A stretch of 64,000 bases of DNA. Source: Coriolopsis trogii. Its lineage: Eukaryota > Basidiomycota > Agaricomycetes > Polyporales > Polyporaceae. Location of the stretch: contig JAHYIO010000037.1 of the NCBI GenBank assembly GCA_020543525.1, positions 1,054,001-1,118,000 of the forward strand, written 5' to 3'. A program made the position numbers and the translations under genes. Under the pieces are notes generated by a model. It was given only the letters and a program-made list of their open reading frames with translations. It had not been told where the DNA came from and searched no databases. Below, in pieces: positions 23,109 to 34,886 of this stretch; within the stretch, counting starts at the first letter, position 1, and every line of letters begins with the position of its first letter.

Positions 23109-25230
23109 ATGACCATCGTTCCCCACTCCGTCGCGACATCTTGGCTCTCGGCCTTTGCCTCTGCTTTCGATACGGCCAACCTCGATGCGCTAGCAGAACT
23201 CTTCCTACCAGACGGATGGTATAGGGACCTTCTCGTGACCTCGTGGGACCTCCACTCCCTTGAGGGCCGTGAGAAGATCAGAGGCTTCCTTACCTCTACA
23301 GTGTCTGAAGCTCAACTGTCCAGCATCACGCTCGACAACACGGCCGACTTCTCGCCTCGCGAATCGTTTTCATCTCAGCTTCAAGCTACCGCTGTTGAGT
23401 TCGGGTTTGCCTTCGAATGCCGCCATGGGCATGGAAGCGGATATGTCCGACTTCTGCCGGACGGCACTGACGGGGCATATAGGGCGTGGACGGTGCTCAT
23501 GATGCTATCAGACTTGCATGGCCATGAAGAAGCCAAGACATTGATCCTTCGGGAAGATGTCACGGGCGTCCCCAAGCGTAACATGCAAAAAGAGTTCGCT
23601 GAATGGGTCACGGAAGTAGAGGCGAAACCTTACGTCCTCATCGGTACGTTGCTCTCCATGTCACAAGAGACATTACTGATACAGTCCATCAGTTGGAGCT
23701 GGACAGACAGGCTTGCACGTTGCCGCTCGCTTCAAACAGATGAATATCCCTGCCCTCCTTATAGACCGCACAGCTCGGGTTGGTGACGGATGGCGTCAGC
23801 GATACCCTTCATTGACCCTTCATACTCCGAGGCGCCATCACAGCCGTAAGTGGAGTCACCGCGAGTCCTCAAAGTACAAACTGACGCACCCATGCCAGTT
23901 CTTTATCAATCTTATCCAACGAACTGGCCGGAATATACACCTCGCGATAAACTCGCAGACTGGCTCGAAGCTTACTCCCGATTGCAAGATTTGGTCGTCT
24001 GGACGAAAGCCGAGCTGCAGCCTCATCCGACGTACGACGAAAAGACGTGTGAGTGGGACGTGACGATCATTCGAGACGGGCAAGAGGTCAAGCTCCGTCC
24101 TGCCCACATCGTGCTCGCCACGGGGACGTTGGGAAAGCCGAACATTCCTGATTTCCCTGGTAAGGACCTATTCCACGGATCCGTGTTCCACTCTGTCAAG
24201 TACAACGGCCCTGCGGGCTTTGCCGGAAAGCGCGTCGTCGTCATCGGGGCCGGGAACACCTCCATCGACATCTGCCAAGACCTCGTCCTGGAAGGCGCGC
24301 AGTCGGTGACCATGGTGCAGCGCTCGTCCACATGCGTGCTCAGTAGGGACTTCGTCAGTCGCGGTATGCGTGAAGAATGGCCAGAGGACGTGCCCGTTGA
24401 GGTCTCGGACTTCCGTCGGGCGGCGATGCCGTTCGGACTGATCAAGAAGATGATGATCGCCGCGCAGGACTTTGTGTTGGAGGCGCAGAAGGAGGTACAC
24501 GACAAGCTGCGAAAGGGCGGCTTGCAGCTCACCATGGGCCCAGAGGGCGAGGGTTTGTACGTCATGACGCTGGGGCGGTTTGGAGGTATGTCCACTTCTA
24601 TTCTCAGAGTGTACCTATCGGCTCATTTGTGTCGTACTATAGGTTTCTGTATGTGGTTTGCCAGACGCCCACATGTCATCCACATATTGACGTCGTACCA
24701 CAGGGCAAGATAAAGGTGGTGCAGACCTCATCGCAGACGGACGAATCAAAGTCCGAAGCGGTGTCTCGCCAGTTATGTTGACTCAGACTGGCATCGTGTT
24801 GAGCGATGGAACAGAACTTGCTGCGGACGCTGTCATTCTAGCGTAAGCCATCCTCCTGCTTACGCGCAGTGGGTGGGCTAATAGTGATCGCTTTCAGAAC
24901 GGGATACTACCAAATCAGGGATACAAACCGGGAACTCTTCGGTGACGATATCATTGAAAAAACTGGGCCTGTCTATGGACTGGATGAGGAAGGCGAGTTG
25001 AGGGGCAGCTATCGGCCGTCTGGTCATCCAGGAGTAAGTTCTCACTGCCACTTAGCTAAGGTAACTAACTGGTATGCTTCTCAGCTCTGGTTTGCCACCG
25101 GGGACTTCTTCAATTCTCGTTTCTTGTCGAAGATATTGGTGCGAAACGCATGTTTCCACGTCGGTTCCCCACTGACATTGCACAGGCACTTCAACTGCAA
25201 GCCATCCGCCTTGGGCTAATCGAGGCTTGA
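23109..25230 (+). CDS. Class B flavin monooxygenase with NTF2-like N-terminal domain (copy A)
   Basis: Eight exons (23109-23643, 23693-23845, 23899-24585, 24643-24648, 24704-24842, 24898-25033, 25085-25138, 25186-25230) give 584 residues. Residues 1-178 form an NTF2-like fold (WLSAFASAFDTANLDALAEL). The flavin part follows: FAD site VGAGQTG (about 179-186), the FxGxxxHxxxY fingerprint as FHGSVFHSVKY (about 321), NADPH site GAGNTS (about 345) and the ATGY motif (about 507). Such enzymes insert one oxygen atom at N, S or carbonyl carbon; the substrate is unknown. Exon four is only 6 nt and is required to read G-G-F-W-Q-D-K across the join. No membrane segment is present. Copy B lies 0.9 kb downstream on the same strand. 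Confidence 0.88.
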
Positions 25231-26122
25231 ACTGCTACAGCATCGTTAGAAGTTTACGGCGTCGTTGCTTGCTTCGTTTCAACTTGATGAGTGCGAGTCG
25301 TCGAGGGTTCATAATGATTGTTGGTAATGGCGCTTCACAGGCGAAGCACTACAGTCCGTAGAAACCGCGCCCGCCCATGCTTTTCCAGAACATCTTCCTG
25401 CACTACGTCTGCAGGGTCGACTTATCAAGGAACGTTATGTACACTGTGGTTTCCAAGCGGGCCACATACTTGCCACGTGGTGGCAGTGGACATACCGGCG
25501 TAGTAGCGCTCAAATATCTTCCCTGTAACCATCCACGTCCACGTCTTCCCTCCATCGCGACATCGGATTTAGCTCGTCTGGGCTTTAGTCATGTATGAGT
25601 ACTTGTCCCCTACACAGGGCAACCAACCACACTTATACCCAACAACTATGGCAGCGGCAAGGACCACACCTTTTAGGCTTGGAACACAAGCCCAAGTCGG
25701 CCACAAGTCGCCCAGACAAATCTGATAAGAGACCGCTTCTCACACAACAGACCCGGGTCCCACTACCGTCTGATGGCTACTCTGAGTCATGGGGAAGAGG
25801 AATAGAGCTGGCTTCCGCGGCTTCTCTTGACCCCATCGCAGTGAGCACGGCGCCACATACGGTCAAGCCCTCAAGGTTTGCTCCGACCGTGTTCACATGC
25901 TACTTACTCAGGCTATCCCGCGGCCTTTTGTAGGCGTTGGCGGATGTCATCCCAAGTTCCCAGCTGTCTGTATCGGACAGCCCCCACCTGCCGCTGTATT
26001 AGAGCGGCACGTACAGCTCGGATAGTCTTTGGTCTTGTACCTCGCGCCAGGGCACGAGAACGACCACTCTCTAGCCCCTTCCACGGCACCCGCACCACCC
26101 TGCCGTTCTTCTGTCGGTCACC
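25231..26122. other. Spacer between tandem monooxygenases
   Basis: Short chance frames only. I found no monooxygenase remnant in either strand, so the spacer is not a third decayed copy. It must hold the promoter of copy B. Confidence 0.4.
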
Positions 26123-28344
26123 ATGGCTCTCGACACCCGCCAGATCGCATCCGACTGGCTTTCCGCCTTCACCTCCGCTATCGAGAAGGCGGACGTGAAC
26201 ACAGTCACACAATTGTTTCTCCCAGAGGGGTGGCTGCGAGACGTCCTCGTCTTCTCTTGGGACATCCGCGCGCTCGCAGGACGAACGAAGATCGCCTCGT
26301 ATCTCGCCAATGCTCTCTCCAAGGCCCAGATCTCAGAAATACGCCTCAACGAGTCGCCGCACTTCATTCCGCAGCCTACATTCGTCCCGACCCTGCCGGA
26401 CGCTGTCGCCATAGAGCTCGCCTTCACCTTCGAATGCAGGCACGGGCACGGGCGCGCGCATGGTAGGCTTCTCCGTGATGTCGACGGCCAGTTCAGGGCG
26501 CTATCACTTCTGACGGAGATGTCGGACCTCCGAGGACACGAAGAACAGAGCACGCTGCCTTTGCGGGACGACGTCACTGGTATTCCTGGGAGAGATATGC
26601 AGAGGGAGTTTGCCGATTGGGTGGAGGAAGTCGAGACGCGGCCGTACGTGCTGATTGGTATGCATATCCACATCTCGTTCGTGTCACATCCAGGTCTTCT
26701 GCTGATTGTGTTTCGCTGTTGCTGGGATGACAGTGGGAGCGGGGCAGACTGGTCTGAACATGGCCGCTCGTTTCAAGCAGATGAACATCCCTGCGTTGGT
26801 GATCGAACGCAACCCCCGCGTCGGAGATAGCTGGCGGAAGCGCTATCCGACGTTGACCCTCCATACCGTTCGGAGACATCACACTTGTAAGATATCCTCC
26901 TCGGAGCTCCTCGTTGAATATCATCCGTGACACCCTTTCACAGTGCTCTACCAGCCGTATCCGACCAACTGGCCAGAGTTCACCCCGCGGGACAAACTCG
27001 CAGATTGGCTCGAGCTCTACGTGACAATCCAAGACTTGGTCGTCTGGACGAGTGCCGAGTTCAAAGACGGTCCGATCTACAATCCTGACACCAAAGACTG
27101 GGACGTCAGCATCGTCCGTGAAGGATTCGAAGTCAAGCTCCGTCCCGCGCACATCGTCCTCTCGACTGGCACGCTTGGAGAGCCGAACGTGCCCAACCTG
27201 CCCGACATGGAGCGCTTCCGGGGCGAGGTCATGCACTCGTACGAGTATGGTGGCGGCGAGCCCTACGCAGGCAAGCGCGCTGTCGTCGTTGGGGCCGGGA
27301 ACAGCGCGATCGACGTCTGCCAGGACCTCGTCCTCCATGGGGCGGAGTCGGTCACCATGATCCAGCGCTCGGTGACGTGCGTCATGTCGCGCGAGTACAT
27401 CGCGCGCATGCAGCGTGCGATATTCTCGGAGAGTGTGCCCCTCGAGATCGCGGACTTCAAGGCGGCGTCGATGCCGCTCGGGCTCACGAAGAGGCTGATG
27501 ATTGCGGACGAGCAGGCGCAGTGGGATGCGGACAGGGAATTGCATGATAAGCTGCGCAAGGCGGGGCTGAACCTCAACATGGGTCCCGAGGGCGAGGGCT
27601 TGTATCTTCTGGTGATGGAGCGTGGCGGAGGTGCGTACATGTTCTCGACGCGGGAATACGGGATGTTGATCCGCGGAACAAACTCGTTCAATAGGCTACT
27701 GTGAGTTTTCCTACCATGGCATCACCCTCGGTCTACTCTGGCTGACGCTGACGGCTTCGAACAGGGCTTGACAAAGGTGGCGCAGACCTGATAGCAGATG
27801 GAAGCATTAAGGTCAAGAGCGGCGTCTCGCCCCAGAAGTTTACCTCGGGCGGAGTCGTCCTGAGCGATGGCTCGGAGCTGGACGCGGACATCGTCATCTT
27901 CGCGTACGTAGCGTGTTTCTCTCGTTCTCATTCCTTGCTGACTCTCTTCGCGTGATAGGACCGGATACGTGAACATGCGTGAGGTCAACACCGAGCTCTT
28001 TGGGGAGGAAGTGATACGCCAGACGGACGAGGTCTACGGATTGGACGCCGAAGGAGAGATCAAGGGTAGCTATCGGCCGTCCGGTTATCCGGGGGTACGT
28101 TCCATGCACTTCTACACCCGCTCTTCGGCGAGTAATGATCGTCTCTGTCCGTGAACAGCTATGGTTTGCATCTGGTGACTTCTTTGTCTCGCGCATTATG
28201 TCGAAGCCATTGGTAAGTTAAGGTGTGTGGTAATGTATGACGTGCCGTTGACCTCAGGTGTTCTAGGCCATACAGCTCAAGGCGATACAGCTGGGTATCT
28301 TGAAACACGACGGGCGAAGGAGAGGGGGGGTAGACAACATCTGA
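26123..28344 (+). CDS. Class B flavin monooxygenase with NTF2-like N-terminal domain (copy B)
   Basis: Eight exons (26123-26657, 26734-26886, 26944-27630, 27695-27700, 27765-27903, 27959-28094, 28159-28212, 28267-28344) give 595 residues. It has the same architecture as copy A: NTF2-like residues 1-178, VGAGQTG, FRGEVMHSYEY as FxGxxxHxxxY, GAGNSA and ATGYV. The first seven exons match copy A exactly in length (535, 153, 687, 6, 139, 136 and 54 nt), while introns differ in length and sequence. The 6-nt exon encodes G-Y-W with its flanking bases. Only the last exon differs: copy B has a longer basic tail ending GRRRGGVDNI. Sequence differences are spread over both domains and all motifs are intact, so both copies look functional and may differ in substrate. 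Confidence 0.88.
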
Positions 28345-28493
28345 GATGGTCCGGTGCAAGTCGGATGATACCCGTTGGCGTATTCCACCTCGATGCCGGA
28401 ACCAGGAGTGATGTATACCCGTTTCCTGGCATGTATCCGGTCTGTATGTAATAGACACCAGAGAGGTCGGTCCGTGGCATGTTTACTCGCAGA

Positions 28494-30606
28494 CTACACC
28501 GGCTGCAGCGCGTTATACAACGAATAGCTAGTATCCGAGACATGCGCATAGACGTTCGTCTCCGGGGCCTCCTCTTCCTCATCGCTGAGCTCAGGGCCGA
28601 GCATGACCTGCGCCACCGCGTGCTCAGGCTCGGTAGGGTCCACGATGAGCCTCTCGACGGCGTCCACGACGTCCGGCCGGGTAGCCTGCATCTCCCTCAA
28701 CCAACGCCGACTGACCATCCACCGCGGGACGCCGTTCGGGGGGAGGAAGATGCCGTCCTTGGGGGGCCCCACCCTGCGCACGCGCCGGCCGAGACCGCGC
28801 TTGGGGAGCATCGCCTTGTCGAGTCGGTCCTGCTCGTCGAGCACGCCGTAGAAGCGGACGAGGCGCGCGCTGCGCCAGGCGGGGCCGCGCGTGCGGAAGA
28901 CTTGGGCGCGCGAGCCGTCCGCGTCGGCGATCTCGCCGTCGGACTCTTCGGACGACATGCATTCTTGGTGGAGGGCGCTGTCGTACAGGGGCTGGGAGAA
29001 CGCGTCGAGCTTCTTGCGGGCCTCGCTGCGGTTGGTCAGCTTCTGTATGCAGGGAACGACGGCGTCGCGGCGTCAGTTCAGTGTGAATGTTTCCACGTAC
29101 GAGGTGAAGGACTGGGGTACTCTGGGGGGCCGGTCTGGGAGACTCACGGTTTTCTTCCGAATGTGTCGGCGCGCCTTGATAGCCTTGTTGCCTTCCCGCT
29201 GCTTGAGCCGGGTCGCCGCCCTGTCGTCCGTCTGAGCCTTGAACTTCTGCCGCAAGGTCACGAAGACCTGCTCGAAGGCTGCGTCCAGGGTCTTCTTGCT
29301 GTACTCCTTATCGGGCACGTATTTATACTTGTGCCGGTTTTCCTTCAGACTCGCAATAACGCGCTTCTTCATCGTCGCGTTGGTGGTAGACTGCTTCGTG
29401 GTCCTGGACCACACAAATCGAACAGGGTCTGTTGCGGCGATAGTGGCACCTTCAAATGCAGAATCCGGGAGTGCTTCTCCGTGTTTCAGTTTCATCATTT
29501 TACGAATGTGGATGCGGATGGCATGCTACAGACGAAGGTAAGCCCTAGCTCGTTGCTAGTCAGCTCAATGACACCTTACATGAATGGTAATACAACGATT
29601 GTCATGCCCATTCTTGCGTCTGAGGGGACGGTCGGTTGTTGGCGTGTCGGACTCCTCATCCGAATCGCTATCATAGTCGCTATCATCTTCAACTACGAGC
29701 CGTTGACGCTTGCGAGAGTTCGACTCAGGCTCCGGAGTCAGCGGGGCAGGGATGGGAGAAGCTAGAGACTGCGGTGTCGGGGGGCAAAGCGATCCAGGAG
29801 TGTCTGGTGGGATCAAGTTCGATGGTGTACCATAGGGAGAATAGAGAGACCGGGTCGGAGAGCCACACTGAGAGACAACGGCATTGTCGGAGGTGTGCGA
29901 CATCAGAGGACGAGAAGAGGAGCCCTCAACAAACAAAGGTTGTTGTGACCCAGGAGAGGGTAAACCAAGGGAGCCAAGAGGTATCGGAGCGCGTGCAGAA
30001 GGCTGTACGATGGGAGAGACAGGTTCGATCCGCGCGGTGGATGGGATCACTTCAATATATCCCTGTTGCTGCACGCCTGGAGGAGGTGTAGGAACCGTGG
30101 TCTGCATACTCATGTATGCTCTAAGCATAGATATTTCTTGTCGTATGTCCATGAGCTGCCTCTGGACTTCGGCCTGCAGCTGTTCAGTCCTTGCCTCTTG
30201 CCCACGCTCCCAAGCAAGACGACGATCACGTTCTGCCACAGCTGCCCCTCGTGCGGTGGCCACAACTCGATACAGCTCTTGCATGACCGGAGCAGCACTG
30301 CGTGGGGCAGCTTGTTGTTGCTCATTGGGAATAGCGATTAGTGGTATAGTAGGGGCTCTGCGTCGTCATATTAATTAGTGGGATAAATAGAAAGGGCACG
30401 GAAACCCACTGAACAGGTGGACGCGGGGGTGATGGTGGTGCAATCGCATGTTCGAGCTCGCTGCGAGTCGGTTGCGATACTATAGCCGGCGTTGTGACCG
30501 GAGGGCCCTGGGCAGTCGGAGCGGTGGCCTGTGCATGAAGCCGTCTCCTAGATCGTTGTGCTACGACGAGGGGGTTGAGTGCGTTGGAGAGCTCGCTGGA
30601 GGACAT
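28494..30606 (-). CDS. Probable nuclear protein of unknown function
   Basis: Four exons (30410-30606, 29580-30357, 29148-29525, 28494-29042) give 633 residues. In order there is a Pro/Thr-rich N-terminus, a coiled coil (about 80-140, QELYRVV...RQEISMLRAYM), and a long Ser/Pro-rich linker. A basic word beside an acidic run (SRKRQRLVVEDDSDYDSDSD) looks like a nuclear localisation signal. Then comes the likely folded core (IRKMMKLKHGEALPDSAFEG, DPVRFVWSRTTKQ, KRVIASLKENRHKYK, LRQKFKAQ), and a C-terminal block with GPAWRSARLVRFYGVLDE and GVPRWMVSRRWLRE. I recognise no named domain. From memory, similar proteins are common and often multi-copy in mushroom genomes; this needs a search. An antisense open frame of 428 codons over exon four and beyond is a GC-rich shadow. 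Confidence 0.7.
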
Positions 30607-30865
30607 GCCTGCATTCTCGAGCCTCTGCAGCCACAGGCCAGGCTATAAGACTCGTAGCAGACTTTGTAGTGATCGTCACAGTCTAAGCCTTATGGGCGTC
30701 TGTCAATCCCTCTTTGGACAACAGCCACAAACAAATCCAGGCACGTGCTTCGTGTACCGACGCGTCATCCCGACGCGCGTGCTTCGTCAAGTTAGCTCTG
30801 CACATCCAGCTCTCCTCTGACACTCACACTGCCCGCACACTTGACATTCGCTCTTACTTCTCACA

Positions 30866-32101
<1,236 letters not shown>

Positions 32102-33063
32102 CTGTATCATTATTCCGACCCGTTCTTTCGCGCTCGTCTTCGCTGCCCTGTCAGATCTGTATTGAACTGCATTGCGTTTGGTAACCCCATCCCCGCTAGT
32201 CGACCGTCTCGGGATCGGCAGGCGCCACGCTGCTCACCAAGTGGTCCTAGCGTGCGACCAGGACATTGTTTCGGTCCGCCGGCTGACCTCGCCCCCTTCC
32301 CAATCTCGACCCGCTGAGCACTCGACGGACGCTTCCGCGATTATGACGAGAAGCCTGGATGCGATCATAGGACGCGTCCATGACACAACCTCGAAGCTTG
32401 AAGCCTCCTAATAGTGCTTAGTCCTCGAGATCCGTCCTGCGTGATTCACCTACGTATACCTCAATGACATGCATGCAAAGCAATCTCAGATTGACGGATA
32501 CGAGAGTCATGCGAGGTCATGCGACTGAGAGTGTCATTGGGTGCACAGCTAGAGCAAGGATTGAGCCAGCTCGAACTGAGGGGCGCGCGTATAGATCCCC
32601 CGCGAGCGGGTCAAGGAGCACTTCCTGCCGCTTTGTCTACACTAGTACTTGGACGCTCGGGATGCGCATACGGGAACTTGCGGTCGAAGCGGCGGATTGG
32701 ATTCGGTGCGAACATTGGAACAGCAACGGCGCAGTCCGAAGGGTGGGTAGAGAGGAGAAGCGTAGAATCAGGCTGCGTCCGGATCCTCTACAGGGGCTGG
32801 GTTGCAGACGCGGGCACAAAGGTCTGGTGCGGGAAATACTGCCCAAATACATGGCTTATGGATTGAGACTCAGACTAGGGGTACGTCTCGTAGACTCGTC
32901 TGATGGATTTGCGGTGACACCTGGACGACGAGATACGTCGGACGGCGACAACCCAACAAGATCGTCGACGAGCGGGGGTAGTGTGTCTATACCTGATAGC
33001 ATTAGAGGTACATAGTGTAAACCCAAAGCAGGGCCCCCGTGGCCGAGCGGGGACAAGGTGTGC
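32102..33063. other. Intergenic stretch between convergent genes
   Basis: A plus-strand frame of 183 codons (32464-33015) is Arg-rich with no motif and no splice structure. I treat it as chance. No repeat or RNA gene was recognised. Confidence 0.4.
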
Positions 33064-33712
33064 TCAGACCGCGTCCATGTCGTTACGGAAGAGCTGCCGC
33101 TTGCTAAGGATGGGGATCAAGCCCATCATCTTTGCGCGGCGGATGGCCTTGCCTATCCTCCGCTGGTTCTTCCACGTCAGGTTCGTCTTGCTCCGCGGCT
33201 GGATCTTGCCCATGCTCGTCACGAAGTGGGAGAGGATGGCGGTGTTCATGCACTCCTCGAGCGGGTTGAGGCCGATATTGTGGAAGGGGTCGAGCTCTTT
33301 TGAGGTCTTGGCGTCCGGACCGAGTGCGGGCCTCTTCCTGTATGCGTGGCGTGGCTTGTCTTGCTTGAAGCGCGAGGGCGTGATGAACTGGTGCTCCCGG
33401 AACCCTTTGAGTCTTGTGGGCTCTGCGGGGGCGGGTTGCGAACCTAGGGGAGTGAAACGGCGAACGGTCAGAGCGTGATGGGACGCGGTTGTGGACGAAA
33501 GACCCACTCTCCACGATCCCGTTCTCTGGCGCGACACGCATTTCGTCGTCCGCGTTCATGATCTTCTCGGACAGCTCTGTCAGGGTCTCGGGTGACACTG
33601 GGATGATGGACCGCGCTATACGGGAGGATACTGTACGGGTCGAACCTGCTGCGGAGAGTACGCTCGACTGGCGACGCGCCACGGCGCGGAAGGAAGAAGC
33701 GAGAGTGAACAT
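33064..33712 (-). CDS. RSM18: Mitochondrial ribosomal protein S18 (bS18m)
   Basis: Two exons (33508-33712 and 33064-33443) give 194 residues. The N-terminus is a typical presequence (MFTLASSFRAVARRQSSVL). The bS18 core is at the end: PLEECMNTAILSHFVTSMGK, IQPRSKTNLTWKNQRRIGK, then AIRRAKMMGLIPIL. bS18 sits on the platform of the small mitoribosomal subunit and binds rRNA. The 64-nt intron (33444-33507) is needed, because the unspliced frame runs on as an unrelated Arg/Pro-rich sequence. A second mitoribosomal protein, L22, lies 22 kb away. Confidence 0.9.
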
Positions 33713-34886
33713 GGTACAGTGGATCCTGTGGTATTATGGAGTGATGGAGAGAATGTCAGCGCGGGGGCTAAACCACGGACGAGAGACAAGCGAATGGAGC
33801 CGTCAGGGTGCAGATGACATGTTTGCTGGCGCACTTGCTGCACAATGGAACTTCTATTGACTCTCGCTGAAGGACGATGGCGCATGCGCCAACGGCTCTT
33901 CTGCGGGGCCATATCGCGCATCTCTCCACCTCGAACGTTACGCAACCGAGGAAGAATGCGAACTTCATGGCTACGAGTCTACCCATGATTAGTCTGACAG
34001 AAATTGGCAAGATTGTCGTCCTGTCATCACAAAGAACGGGCTTGAGGACACGCATTCCGCCGGTGCGGGATTGCAGCAACGCTCACAAGAAAGCAAAAGC
34101 AAAGGACGCGGATTGAGACGAGATTGCTGTCGCACCTTTTGGAGAGGAGGTTCTGCCGTGGCAAGTCAATTGGGGGCGGGGCTACGAGGCGGCCCTGTGA
34201 CTGGGTGGCGGGAGTGGGTATTGATGGTGGTGGGACTGAGGAGAGAGGGCGGGCAGGTGACAGAGCCGTTGGGCAGGGTCGTGTTAGCGTTCGAGAGTGT
34301 ATTGGGCGTCGGGAACGAGGGCGAAGAACCGAGGGAAGCGTGAAGACGGCGACACCAGGCTCAGGCAGGCTCAGGCTCACTCTCCTCAGCAGGACGAGGC
34401 CCTGCCCAGGACCCCGCCCCGCGCGTGGCAGGACCCCGGTCACGCCGCAACGTCGGATGCGACGTCCGGAGCAGCGACACTTGTCTTCCACTTGTCTCTC
34501 CTTTGTCCAGCGACTCGTGGACATGGGCCGACGACGTGTCACATCAGAGCATACATGCGATTGCTGTAGAGAACCGCGAGTAGACACTGCCGGTTGGGCA
34601 AAAGAGGGAGAAAAAAGATGTGAGAAAAGGCGGGCGCCTGGGCTGGAAGGACGAGCGCGGCGGGATAGATGTGTGCTCATTGAGACCAACTCTCAATCTC
34701 TGTCACTCCCCTCCTCGTCTCCAAGTCACCACCGCCCATCTTGTTATCGCCCCCTCATGCCAATCCTCATCTGAACCACCCTCTCCGTTCTCCCTCTCTT
34801 TTGCCCCCCAGCCGTCCCCCCGAGCCCTCCGTCCTTCGCCCCCTGGCCACCACCGTCCCTCCACCCCGCCCCGACACGGCACTCAC
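33713..34886. promoter_or_regulatory. Divergent upstream region of bS18m and the Rim15-type kinase
   Basis: The right half is C/T-rich from about 34680, as in a long fungal 5' leader. An in-frame open extension of 89 codons precedes the chosen kinase start at 34887, but it is low-complexity. I see no other gene. Confidence 0.4.

Noticed and set aside
26574..27545. Minus-strand open frame of 323 codons
   Set aside because: Antisense to exons one to three of monooxygenase copy B. The sense strand has all family motifs.
28479..29765. Plus-strand open frame of 428 codons
   Set aside because: It lies antisense to exons three and four of the nuclear protein. Its composition (Arg, Leu, Gly, Val runs) is that of a GC-rich shadow, and it runs through the spliced introns of the real gene.
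30020..30040. GGTTCGATCC, a perfect tRNA B-box-like word
   Set aside because: It is inside a coding exon, has no A-box at the right distance, and the flanks do not fold as a cloverleaf.
32464..33015. Plus-strand open frame of 183 codons
   Set aside because: Arg-rich, no motif, no splice pattern, and no protein-like hydrophobic periodicity.
33030..33062. GTGGCCGAGCGGGG, similar to the A-box of Leu/Ser tRNAs
   Set aside because: No acceptor stem or B-box follows; the next bases already belong to the end of the bS18m gene.
34620..34886. N-terminal extension of the Rim15-type kinase from ATG 34620
   Set aside because: The 89 codons are Pro/Ser/His low complexity in a C/T-rich leader; ATG 34887 has better context.
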